Positions 24,301 to 37,500 of a stretch of 64,000 nt of DNA are shown here, piece by piece. The notes beneath the pieces are model-generated. The model saw only the letters and a program-made list of their open reading frames with translations, searched no databases and was not told the DNA's origin. Each line of letters opens with the position of its first letter. Positions within the stretch are counted from its first letter, which is position 1. Made by a program: the position numbers and the translations under genes. The stretch spans positions 214,400 through 278,399 of the forward strand of contig WHSA01001271.1 in NCBI GenBank assembly GCA_012931725.1, given 5' to 3'. The stretch comes from Litsea cubeba. Lineage: Eukaryota > Streptophyta > Magnoliopsida > Laurales > Lauraceae.

Positions 24301-27300
24301 TTTCCAGAACTTAGGCTCCAAAAAGGCCTGCCGGGGGTCCGGAACGGGAAACGACCCTACAAAAAATGAAAATCGGCACGAGCACTTCGCTCGAGGGTAG
24401 AGTGACTCGTAGGAACTGGTGGCACGCAATTAGGACTCCTGGTTAGAGACTTACGGGCGAAAACATAGGATTTTCCAACACTTGGGCTCCAAAACGGCCC
24501 CTACAAAAATTGAAAACCAGCACGAGTACTTGGCTCGAGGGCAGAGTGACTCGCAAGAACTGCCAACTTGCAAATAGGACTCCCGGTTAGAGAGTTACGA
24601 GCGAAAACATGAGATTCTCCAACACTTAGGCTCCAAAACGGCCCGCTGAGGGTCCTAAATGGGAAACAGCCCTCCAAAATTCGAAAACCAGCACAAGCAC
24701 TTTGCTCGAGGGTAGAGTGACTCGTAGGAACTGACAGCTCGCAAAGAGGACTCCCGGTTAGAGAGTTACGAGCGAAAACACTGGATTCTCCAACACTTAG
24801 GCTCCAAAATTGCCCGTCGGGGGTCCAAAATGGGAAACGGACCCTCCCTAAATCGGAAACCGGTACGAGTAGTTTTCTCGAGGGTAGAGTGACCTGTACG
24901 AGCTGACGGCTCGCAAAGAGGACTCCCGGTTAGAGAGTTCCGAGCGAAAACACAGGATTCTCCAACACTTAGGCTCCAAAACGGCCCGCCGGGGGTCCGG
25001 AACGGGAAACGGCCCCTCCAAAACTTGGAAACCAGTACGAGCATTTCGCTCGAGGGTAGAGTGACTCGTAGGAACTGACGGCACGCAAATAGGACTCCCG
25101 GTTACAAAGTTACGACCGAAAATATAGGATTTTCCAATACTTTAGCTCCAAAACGGCCCGCTAGGAGTCCGGAACTGGAAATGGCCCCTACAAAAATCGG
25201 AAACCGACACGAGGACTTCGCTCGAGGGTAGAGTGACTCGTAGGAACTGCCAGCTCGCAAATAGGACTCCCGGTTTGAGAGTTACGAGCGAAAATATAAG
25301 ATTCTCCAACACTTAGAATGGGAAGCGGCCCCTACAAAAATCGGAAACCGGCACGAACACTTTGCTCAAGGGTAGAGTCACTCGTAGGAACTGACGGAAG
25401 GCAAATAGGACTCCCGGTTAGTGAGTTACGACCGAAAACATAGGATTTTCCAGAACTTCTGCTCCGAAAAGGCCCGCCGGGGGTCCGGAATGGGAAATGA
25501 CCCCTCCAAAAATCAAAAACCTGCACGAGCACTTCGCTCGAGGGTAGAGTGACTCGTAGGAACTAGTGGCACGCAAATAGGACTCCCGGTTAGAGACTTA
25601 CGGGCGAAAACATAGGATTTTCCAACACTTAGGCTCCAAAACGGCCCGCCGGGAGTCCGAAACGGGAAACGGCCCCTCAAAAAATCGAGAATCGGCACGA
25701 GCACTTCGCTCGAGGGTAGAGTGACTCGTAGGAACTGGTGGCATGCAATTCGGACTCCTGGTTAGAGACATATGGGCGAAAACGTAGGATTTTCCAACAT
25801 TTACGCTCCAAAACAGCCCGCCGGGGGCCGGAATGGGAAACGGCCGTTACAAAAATCAGAAACCGACATGAGTACTTCGCTCGAGGGTAGAGTGACTCGT
25901 ACGAACTGCCAGCTCGCAAATAGGATTCCCGGTTTGAGAGTTACGAGCGAAAACATAAGATTCTCCAACACTTAGGCTCCAAAACGGCCCGCCGGGGGTC
26001 CGGAATGGGAAACGGCCCCTCCAAAAATCGGAAACTGGCACGAGCACTTTGCTCGAGGGTAGAGTGACTCGTAGGAACTGCCAGCTCGCAAATAGGACTC
26101 CTGGTTTGAGAATTACGAGCGAAAACATAAGATTCTCCAACACTTAGTCTCCAAAACGGCCCGCCGGGGGTCCGGAATGGGAAACGGACCCGCCAAAAAA
26201 TGGAAACCGGCACGAGCACTTCGCTCGAGCGTAGAGTGACTCGTAGGAACTGACGGCTAGCAAAAAGGACTCCCGGTTAGAGAGTTACGAGCGAAAACAC
26301 AGGATTCTCCAACACTTAGGCTCCAAAACGGCCCGCTGGGGGTCCGGAACGGGAAACGGCCCCTCCAAAAATTGGTAATCGGTACGAGCATTTCACTCGA
26401 GGGTAGAGTGACTCGTAGGAACAGACGGCACGCAAATAGGACACCAGGTTACAGAGTTACGACCGAAAATATAGGATTTTCCAACACTTAAGCTCCAAAA
26501 CGGCCCGCCAGCCCCTACAAAAATCGGAAACCAGCACGAGGACTTCACTCGAGGGTAGAGTGACTCGTAGGAACTGCCAGCTCGCAAATATGACTCCCGG
26601 TTAGAGAGTTACGAGTGAAAATATAAGATTCTCCAACACTTAGAATGGGAAACGGCCCCTACAAAAATCGGAAACGGGCACGAACACTTTGCTCAAGGGT
26701 AGAGTCACTCGTAGGAACTGACGGAAGGCAAAAAGGACTCCTGGTTAGTGAGTTACGACCGAAAACATAGGATTTTCCAGAACTTAGGCTCCGAAAAGGC
26801 TCGCCGGGGGTCCGGAATGGGAAATGACCCCTACAAAAATCGAAAACCTACACGAGCACTTCGCTCGAGGGTAGAGTGACTCGTAGGAACTAGTGGCACG
26901 CAAATAGGACTCCCGGTTAGAGACTTACGGGCGAAAACATAGGATTTTCCAACAGTTAGGCTCCAAAACGGACCGCCGGGGGTCCAAAACGGGAAACGGC
27001 CCCTCAAAAAATCGAAAACCGGCACGAGCACTTCGCTCGAGGGTAGCGTGACTCGTAGGAACTGGTGGCATGCAATTAGGACTCCCGGTTAGAGACTAAT
27101 GGGCGAAAACATAGGATTTTCCAACATTTATGCTCCAAAACAGCCCGCCGGGGGCCGGAATGGGAAACGGCCCTTACAAAAATCGGAAACCGGCACGAGT
27201 ACTTCGCTCGAGGGTAGAGTGACTCGTAGGAACTGCCAGCTCGCAAATAGGACTCCCGGTTAGAGAGTTACGAGCGAAAACATAAGATTCTCCAACACTT

Positions 27301-30300
27301 AGGCTCCAAAACGGCCCACCGAGGGTTCGAAATGGGAAACGGCCCCTCCAAAAATCAGAAACCGGCACGAGCAATTTGCTCGAGGGTAGAGTGACTCGTA
27401 GGAACTGACGGCGCGCAAAGAGTACTCCCGGTTAGAGAGTTAGGAGCGAAAACACAAGATTCTTCAACACTTAGTCTCCAAAATGGCCCGCCGTCCAGAA
27501 TGGTAAACGGACCTTCCAAAAAATGGAAACCGGCACGAGCACTTTGCTCGAGGGTAGAGTGACTCGTAGGAACTGATGGCTCGCAAATAGGACTCCCGGT
27601 TAGCGAGTTACGAGCGAAAACATAAGATTCTCCAACACTTAGAATGGGAAACGGATCCTCCATAAATCGGAAACCAGCACGAGCACTTTGCTCGAGGGTA
27701 GAATGACTCGTAGGAACTGACAGCTAGCAAACAGGACTCCCGGTTAGAGAGTTACGAGCGAAAACATAGGATTTTCCAGAACTTAAGCTCCAAAAAGTCC
27801 CTCGGGAGTCCAAACGGGAAACGGACCCTACAAAAATTGGAAACCGGCACGAGCACTTCGCTCGATGGTAGAGTGACTCGTAGGAACTGACGGCTCGCAA
27901 ATAGGACTCCCGATTAGAGAGTTACGGGCGAAAACATAGGATTTTCCAAAACTTAGGCTCCAAAATGACCCGCCGGGGGTTTCGGAATGGGAAACTGCCC
28001 CAACATAAATCGAAAACTGGCACGAGCACTTTGCTCGAGGTAGAGTGACTCGTAGGAACTGACGGCTCGCAAATAGGACTCCCGGTAAGAGAGTTACGAG
28101 CGAAAGCACAAGATTCTCCAACACTTAGGATCCAAAACGGCCCGCCGGGGGTCCGGAACGGCAAAAGGCCCCTCCAAAAATCGAAAACCGGCACGAGCAC
28201 TTTGTTCGAGGGTAGAGTGACTCGTAAGAACTTACGGCTCACAATGAGGACTCCCGGTTAGAGAGTTACGAGCGAAAATACAGGATTCTCCAACACTTAG
28301 GATCCAAAACGACCCGTCGGGGTCGGCAATGGGAAACGGACCCTCCATAAATCGGAAACCGGCACGAGCAGTTTGCTCGAGAATAGAGTGACTTGTACGA
28401 ACTGACGGCTCGCAAAGTGGACTTTTGGTTAGAGAGTTACGAGCGAAAACATATGGTTCTCCAACACTTAGGCTCCAAAAAGGCCTGCCGAGGGTTCCGG
28501 AACGGGAAACGGCCCCTCCATAAATCGGAAACCGGCACGGGCACTTCGCTCGAGGGTAGAGTGACTCGTAGGAACTGACGGCACACAAATAGGACTCCCG
28601 GTTAGAGAATTACGATTGAAATCATAGGATTCTCCAACACTTAGGCTCCAAAACGGGCCACCGGGGGTCCGCAACGTGAAACGGCCCCTCAAAAAATCGA
28701 AAACCGGCACAAGCACTTCGTTCGAGGGTAGAGTGACTCGTAGGAACTGACTGCACGCAAATTGGACTCCCCGTTAGAGAGTTACAAGGGAAAATATATG
28801 ATTCTCCAACACATAGGCTCGAAAATGGCCCGCCAGGTGTTCGGAACGTGAAACGGCCCCTCCAAAAATCGGAACCGTACGAGCACTCGCTCGAGGGTAG
28901 AGTCACTCGTAGGAACTAACAGCTCGTAAATAGGACTCCAGGTTAGAGAGTTACGACCGAAAACATAGGATTTTCCAACACTTAGGCTCCAAAACGGCCC
29001 GTCGGGGTCCGGAACAGGAAACGTCCCCTAAAACAATCGGAAACCGGAATGAGCACTTAGCTCGTGGGTAGAGTGACTCGTAGGAACTGCCAGCTTGCAA
29101 ATCGGACTCCCGGTTAGAGAGTTACGAGCGAAAATACAGGATTCTCCAACACTTAGGCTCCAAAACGGCCCACCGGGGTCCGGAATGTGAAGCCGCGCCT
29201 CCAAAAATCAGAAACCGGCACGAGCACTTCGTTCGAGGGTAGACTGACTCGTAGGAACTAACGGCACGCGAAAAGGGCACTCGGTTAGAGAGTTACGAGC
29301 GAAAACATATTATTCTCCAACACTTAAGCTCCAAAACGGTCCGCCGGGGGTCCGGAACGTGAAATGGCCCCTCCAAAAATCGAAAACCGGCACGAGCACT
29401 TCACTTGAGGGTAGAGTGACCGGTAAGAAATAACGGCACGCAAATAGGACTCCCGGTTAGAAAGTTACGACCGAAAACATAGGATTTTCCAACTCTTAGG
29501 CTCCAAAACGGCCCGCCGGGGGTCCGGAATTGGAAACGGCCCCTCCAAAAAATGGAAACCGGCACGGGCACTTTGGTTGAGGGTAGAGTGACTCCTAGGA
29601 ACTGACGGCTCGCAAAGAGGACTCCCGGTTAGAGAGTTACGAGCGAAAACACAAGAATCTCCAGCACTTAGGCTCCAAAACGGCTCGCCGGGGGTCCAGA
29701 ACGTGAAACGGCCCCTGCAAAATTGAAAACTTGCACGAGCACTTCGTTCGAGGGTAGAGTGACTTATTGGAACTAACGGCACACAAATAGCACTCCCGGA
29801 TTGAGAGTTACGAGTGAAATCATAGGATTCTCCAACACTTAGGCTCAAAAACGGCCCGCCCGGGGTCCAGAACGGGAAACGGCCCCAACAAAAATCAAAA
29901 ACTGGCACGAGCACTTCACTCGAGGGTAGACTGACTAGTTAGAACTGACGGCTCGCAAAGAGGACTCCCAGTTAGAGAGTTCCGAACGAAAACAAAGGGA
30001 TTCTCCAATACTTAGGCTCCAAAACGGCCCGCCGGGGTCCGGGACAGGGAAACGGCCCCTCTAAAAATCGGAAACCGGCATGAGCACTTCGCTCGAGGGT
30101 AGAGTGGCTCGTAGGAATTGACAGCTCTCAAAGAGGACTCCTGGTTAGAGAGTTACGGGCGAAAACACTGGATTTTCCAATATGTAGGCTCCAAAACGGC
30201 CCGCCGGGGGTCCGGAACGGGAAACGGACCCTTCTTAAATCGAAAACCGGCACGAGCACTTTGCTCGAGGGTAGAGTGACTCGTAGGAACTGACGGCTCG

Positions 30301-33300
30301 CAAAGACGACTCCCGGTTAGAGAGTTACGAGCGAAAACACTGGATTCTCCAACACTTAGGCTCCAAAACGGCCCGCCAAGGGTCCGGAACGAGAAATGCC
30401 CCCTCCAAAAATCGAAAACCAGCACGGGCACTTCGCTCGAGGGTAGTGTGACTCGTATGAACTGGCGGCTCGCAAAGCAGACTCCCGGTTAGAGAGTTAC
30501 GAGCGAAAATACAGGATTCTCCAATACTTAGGCTCCAAAACGGCCCGCCGGGGGTCCGGAACGTGAAACAGCCCCTGCAAAAAGTAAAAACCTGCACGAG
30601 CACTTCGTTCGAGGGTAGAGTGACTCGTAGGAACTGACTGCACGCAAATAGGACTCCCCTTAGAGAGTTACGAGGAAAAATATATGATTCTCCAACACTT
30701 AGGCTCCAAAAAGGCCCGCCAGGTCTCCGGAACGTCAAACGGCCCCTCCAAAAATCGAAAACCGATACGAACACATCGCTCGAGGGTAGAGTGACTCGTA
30801 AGAACTGACCGCACGCAAATACGACTCCCGGTTAGAGAGTTACGACCGAAAACATAAGATTTTCCAACACTTGGGCTCTAAAATGGCCCGCCGGGGTCCG
30901 GAACGGGAAATCAGCACGATCACTTCGCTCGAGGGTAGAGTGACTCGTAGGAACTGGTGGCACGTAATTAGGACTCCTGGTTAGATTCTTACGGGCGAAA
31001 ACATAGGATTTTCCGACACTTAGGCTCCAAAACGGCCCCTACAAAATTTAATAACCTGCATGAGCACTTCGCTTGAGGGTAGAGTGACTTGTAGGAACTA
31101 CCAGCTCGCAAATAGGACTCCCGATTAGAGAGTTATGATTGAAAACATAAGATTCTCCAACACTTAGGCTCCAAAACGGCCTGCCGAGGGTCCTAAACGG
31201 GAAATGGCCCCTCCAAAATTCGGAAACCGGCACGAGCACTTTGCTCGAGGGTAGAGTGACTCGTAGGAACTGAGGGCGCGCAAAGAGTACTCCCGGTTAG
31301 AGATTTACGAGTGAAAACACAGTATTCTTCAACACTTAGTCTCCAAAATGGCCCGCCGGGGCTCCGGAACGGGAAACAGACCCTCCAAAAAATCGGAAAC
31401 CGGCACGAGCACTTTGCTCGAGGGTAGAGTGACTCGTAGGAACTGACGGCTCGTAAAGAGGACTCCCGGTTAGAGAGTTACGAGCGAAAACACAGGATTC
31501 TCCAACACTTATGCTCCAAAACGGCCCGTCGGGGGTCCGGAACGGGAAACGGACCCTCCATAAATCGAAAACCGGCACGAGCACTTCGCTCGAGGGTAGA
31601 GTGACTCGTAAGAACTGATGGCTTGAAAAGAGGACTCCCGGCTGGAGAGTTACGAGCTAAAACACTAGATTCTCCAGCACTTGGGCTCCAAAACGGCCCG
31701 TCGGGGGTCCGAAATGGGAAACTGACCCTCCATAAATCAGAAACCGGCACGAGCAGTTTGCTCGAGGGTAGAGTGACTCGTATGAACTGGCGGCTCGCAA
31801 AGCAGACTCCCGGTTAGAGAGTTACGAGCGAAAATACAGGATTCTCCAATACTTAGGCTCCAAAACGGCCCGCCGGGGGTCCGGAACGTGAAACGGCCCC
31901 TGCAAAAATTAAAAACCTGCACGAGCACTTCGTTCGAGGGTAGAGTGACTCGTAGGAACTGACTGCACGCAAATAGGACTCCCCGTTAGAGAGTTACGAG
32001 GCAAAATATATGATTCTCCAACACTTAGGCTCCAAAAGGCCCGCCAGGTCTCTGGAACGTCAAACGGCCCCTCCAAAAATCGAAAACCGATACGAGCACA
32101 TCGCTCGAGGGTAGAGTGACTCGTAAGAACTGACCGCACGCAAATACGACTCCCGGTTAGAGAGTTACGACCGAAAATATAAGATTTTCCAACACTTGGG
32201 CTCCAAAATGGCCCGCCGGGGTCCGGAACGGGAAATCAGCACGATCACTTCGCTCGAGGGTAGAGTGACTCGTAGGAACTGGTGGCACGTAATTAGGACT
32301 CCTGGTTAGATTCTTACGGGCGAAAACATAGGATTTTCCGACACTTAGGCTCCAAAACGGCCCCTACAAAATTTAATAACCTGCATGAGCACTTCGCTTG
32401 AGGGTAGAGTGACTTGTAGGAACTGCCAGCTCGCAAATAGGACTCCCGATTAGAGAGTTATGATTGAAAACATAAGATTCTCCAACACTTAGGCTCCAAA
32501 ACGGCCCGCCGAGGGTCCTAAATGGGAAACTGCCCCTCCAAAATTCGGAAACCGGCTACGAGCACTTTGCTCGAGGGTAGAGTGACTCGTAGGAACTGAG
32601 GGCGCGCAAAGAGTACTCCCGGTTAGAGATTTACGAGTGAAAAGACGGGATTCTTCAACACTTAGTCTCCAAAATGGCCTGCCGGGGCTCCGAAACGGGA
32701 AACAGACCCTCCAAAAAATCAGAAACCGGCACGAGCACTTTGCTCGAGGGTAGAGTGACACGTAGGAACTGAAGGCTCGTAAAGAGGACTCCCGGTTAGA
32801 GAGTTACGAGCGAACACACAGGATTCTCCAAAACTTATGCTCCAAAACGGCCCGCCGGGGGTCCAGACTGGGAAACGGACCCTCCATAAATCGAAAACCG
32901 GCACGAGCACTTCGCTAGAGGGTAGAGTGACTCATAGGAACTGATGGCTCGAAAAGAGGACTCCCGGCTAGAGAGTTACGAGCTAAAACACTAGATTCTC
33001 CAGCACTTGGGCTCCAAAACGGCCCATCGGGGGTCCGAAACGGGAAACTGACCCTCCACAAATCGGAAACCGGCACGAGCAGTTTGCTCGAGGGTAGAGT
33101 GACTCGTACGAACTGACAACTCGCAAAGAGGACTCCCGGTTAGAGAGTTACGAGCGAAAACACAGGATTCTCCAACACTTAGGCTCCAAAACGGCCCGCC
33201 GGGGGTCCGGAACGGGAAACGGCCCCTCCATAAATCGGAAACCGGTACGAACATTTCGCTCGAGGGTAGAGTGACTCGTAGGATCTGACGGCACGCAAAT

Positions 33301-34700
33301 AGGACTCCTGGTTAGAGAGTTACGACCGAAAACATAGCATTTTCAAACACTTGAGCTCCAAAACGGCCCGCCGGTAATCCGGAACTGGAAACGGCCCTAC
33401 AAAAATCAAAAACCGGCACGAGGACTTCGCTAGAGGGTAGCGTGACTCGTAGGAACTGCCAGCTCGCAAATAGGACTCCCGGTTAGAGAGTTACGGGCGA
33501 AAATATAAGATTCTCCAACACTTAGAATGGGGAACGTCCCCTACAAAAATCGAAAACCGGCACGAACACTTTGCTCAAGGGTAGAGTCACTCGTAGGAAC
33601 TGACGTAAGGCAAATAGGACTCCCGGTTAGTGAGTTACGACAGAAAACATAGGATTTCCCAAAACTTCGGCACTAAAAAGTCCCGCCGGGGGTCCAGAAC
33701 GGGAAACGGACCCTACAAAAATCGAAAACCGACACGAGCACTTCGGTCGAGGGTAGAGTGACTCATAGGAACTGGGGACTCGCAATTAGGACTCCCGGTT
33801 AGAGACTTACGGGCGAAAACATAGGATTTTCTAACATTTAGGCTCCAAAGCGGCCCGCCGGGGGTTCGAAATGGGAATCTGCCCAACAAAAATTGGAGAC
33901 CGGCACGAGCACTTTACTCGAGGGTAGAGTGACTCGTAGGAACTGACGGCTCGCAAATAGGACTCCCGGTTAGAGAGTTACGAGCGAAAACACAAGATTC
34001 TCCAACACTTAGGATCCAAAACGGCCCGCCGGGGGTCCGGAATGGGAAACGGCCCCTCCAAAAATCGGAAACCGGCACGAGCACTTTGCTCGAGGGTAGA
34101 GTGACTCGTAAGAACTTACGGCTCGCAAAGAGGACTCCCGGTTAGAGAGTTACGAGCGAAAATACAGGATTCTCCAACACTTAAGCTCCAAAACAGCCCG
34201 TCGGGGGTCCGAAACGGGAAACGGACCCTCCATAATTCGGAAACCGGCACGAGCAGTTTGCTCAAGAATAGAGTGACTTGTACGAACTGACGGCTCGCAA
34301 AGAGGACTCCCGGTTATAGAGTTACAAGCGAAAACACAGGATTCTCCAACACTTAGGCTCCAAAACGGCCCGCCGGGGGTCCGGAACGGGAAACGGACCC
34401 TCTAAAAATCGGAAACCGGCACGAGCACTTCGCTCGAGGGTAGAGTGACTCGTAGGAACTGACAGCTCACAATAAGGACTCCCGGTTAGAGAGTTACGAG
34501 CGAAAACACCGGATTCTCCAACACTTAGGCTCCAAAACGGCCCGCCAGGGGTCCGGAATGGGAAACGGACCCTCCATAAATCGAAAACTGGCATGAGCAC
34601 TTCGCTCGAGCGTAGAGTGACTCGTAGGAACTAACGGCACGCAAATAGGACTCCCGGTTAGAGAGTTACGATCGAAATCATAGGATTCTCCAACACTTAG
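18370..34700. repeat. Higher-order block, copy 2 of the tandem duplication of about 16 kb
   Basis: This is the partner of the 2.0-18.3 kb block. It lacks the 2.6-kb solo LTR. It has about 2.2 kb of additional satellite around 24.7-27.6 kb, including a local duplication with an offset near 1.32 kb (25309 and 26637 carry matching 144-bp variant junctions). Its end, about 34322-34772, resembles 17929-18381, which is the end of copy 1. Confidence 0.75.
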
Positions 34701-37500
34701 GCTCCAAAACGGCCCGCCGGGGGTCCGGAACGTGAAACGGCCCCTCAAAAAATCCAAAGCCAGCACGAGCACTTCGTTCGGGGGTAGAGTGACTCGTAGG
34801 AACTGACTGCACGCAAACTGGACTCCCCGTTAGAGAGTTACGAACGAAAACACAGGATTCTCAAACACTTAGGATCCAAAACGGCCCGCCGGGGGTCCGG
34901 GACGGGAAACGGGCCCTCCAAAAATCAGAAACCGGCACGAGCACTTCGCTCGAGGGTAGAATGACTCGTAGGAAATGACGGCTCTCAAAGAGGACTCTCG
35001 GTTAGAGAGTTACGGGCGAAAACACTGGATTTTCCAACACTTGGGCTCCAAAATGGCCCGTCGGGGTCCTAAACGGGAAACGTCCCCTACAAAAATCGGA
35101 AACCGGCACGAGCACTTTGCTCGAGGGTAGAGTCACTCGTAGGAACTGACAGCTCGCAAATAGGACTCAAGGTTAGAGAGTTACGACCGAGAACATAGGA
35201 TTTTCCAACACTTGGGCTCCAAAACGGCCCGTCGGGGTCCGGAACGGGAAACGTCCCCTACAAAAATTGGAAACCGGCACGAGCACTTCGGTCGAGGGTC
35301 TAGTGACTCGTAGGAACTTCCAGCTCGAAAATAGGACTCCCGATTAGAGAGTTACGAGCGAAAATATAGGATTCTCTAACACTTGGGCTCCAAAACGGCC
35401 CGCTAGGGGTCCGGAACGGGAAACGGCCCCAACAAAAATCAGAAACCGGCACAAGCACTTCGCTTGAGGGTAGAGTGACTCGTAGGAACTGCCAGCTCGC
35501 AAATAGGACTCCCTGTTAGAGAGTTACGAGCGAAAATATAAGATTCTCCAACACTTAGAATGGGAAACGTCCCCTACAAAAATCGGAAACCGGCACGAAC
35601 ACTTTGCTCAAGGGTAGAGTCACTCGTAGGAACTGACGGAAGCCAAATAGGACTCCCGGTTAGTGAGTTACGATAGAAAACATAGGATTTTCTAGAACTT
35701 CGGCTCCAAAAAGTCCCGCCGGAGGTCCAGAACGGGAACCGGACCCTAAAAAAATCGAAAACCGGCACGAGCACTTCGGTCGAGGGTAGAGTGACTCGTA
35801 GGAACTGGGGGCTCGCAATTAGGACTCCCGGTTACAGACTTACGGGTGAAAACATAGGATTTTCCAACATTTAGGCTCCAAAGCGGCCCGCCGGGGGTTC
35901 GGAATGGGAATCTGCCCAACAAAAATCAGAAACCGGCACGAGCACTTTACTCGATGGTAGAGTGACTCGTAGGAAATGACGGCTCACAAATAGGACTCCC
36001 GGTTAGAGAGTTACGAGCGAAAGCACAGGATTCTCCAACAATTAGGATCCAAAACGGCCCGCCGGGGGTCCGGAACGGGAAACGGCCCCTCCAAAAATCG
36101 GAAACCGGAACGAGCACTTTGCTCGAGGGTAGGGTGACTCGTACGAACTTACGGCTCGCAAAGAGGACCCCCGGTTAGAAAGTTACGAGCGAAAATACAG
36201 GATTCTCCAACACTTAATCTCCAAAACGGCCTGTCGGGGGTCCGAAACGGGAAACGGACCCTCCATAAATCGAAAACCGGCACGAGCAGTTTGCTCCAGA
36301 ATAGAGTGACTTGTACGAACTGACGGCTCGCAAAGAGGACTCCTAGTTAGAGAGTTACGAGCGAAAACACAGGATTCTCCAACACTTAGGCTCCAAAACA
36401 GCCCGCCGGGGGTCCGGAAAGGGAAACGGACCCTCTATAAATCGGAAACCGGCACAAGCACTTGGCTCGAGGGTAGAGTGACTCGTAGGAACTGACAGCT
36501 CACAAAGAGGACTCCCGGTTAGAGAGTTACGACCGAAAACACAGGATTCTCCAACACTTATGCTCCAAAATGGCCCGCCAGGGGTCCGGAATGGGAAACG
36601 GACCCTCCATAAATCGAAGACCGGCACGAGCACTTCGCTCGGGGGTAGAGTGACTCGTAGGAACTGACGGCACGCTAATAGGACTCACGGTTAGAGAGTT
36701 ACGATCGAAATCATAGGATTCTCCAACACTTAGGCTCCAAAATGGCCCGCCGGGGGTCCGGAACGTGAAACGGCACCTCAAAAATCGAAAACCGGCACGA
36801 GCACTTCGTTCGGGGGTAGAGTGACTCGTAGGAACTGACTGCACGCAAATTGGACTCCCCGTTAGAGAGTTACGAACGAAAACACAGGATTCTCCAACAC
36901 TTAGGCTCCAAAACGGCCCGCCGGGGGTCCGGGACGGGAAACGGCCCCTCCAAAATCGGAAACCGGCACGAGCACTTCGTTCGAGGGTGGAGTGACTCGT
37001 AGGAATTGGCGGCTCTCCAAGAGGACTCTCGGTTAGAGAGTTACGGGCGAAAACACTGGATTTTCCAACACTTAGGCTCCAAAATGGCCCGTCGGGGTCC
37101 AAATTGCGAAACGTCCCCTACAAAAATCGGAAACTGACATGAGCACTTCGCTCAAGGGTAGAGTCACTCGTAGGAACTGACCGCTCGCAAATAGGACTCC
37201 AGGTTAGAGAGTTACGACTGAAAACATAGGATTTTCCAACAGTTGGGCTCCAAAACGGCCCGTCGGGGTCCGGAACGGGAAACGTCCCCTACAAAAATTG
37301 GAAACCGGCACGAGCACTTCGGTCGAGGGTCTAGTGACTCGCAGGAACTTCCAGCTCGCAAATAAGACTCCCGGTTAGAGAGTTACGAGCGAAAATATAG
37401 GATTCTCCAACACTTGGGCTCCAAAACGGCCTGCCAGGGGTCCGGAACGGGAAACGGCCCCAACAAAAATTAGAAACCGGCACGAGCACTTCGCTCGAGG
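33500..37500. repeat. Local tandem duplication of about 2.03 kb within the satellite
   Basis: Positions 33519, 34322 and 35226 have close counterparts at 35550, 36355 and 37262, an offset of about 2031-2036 bp. The pair shares rare variants such as gagggtctagtgactcg, found at about 35295 and 37326. Confidence 0.72.
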
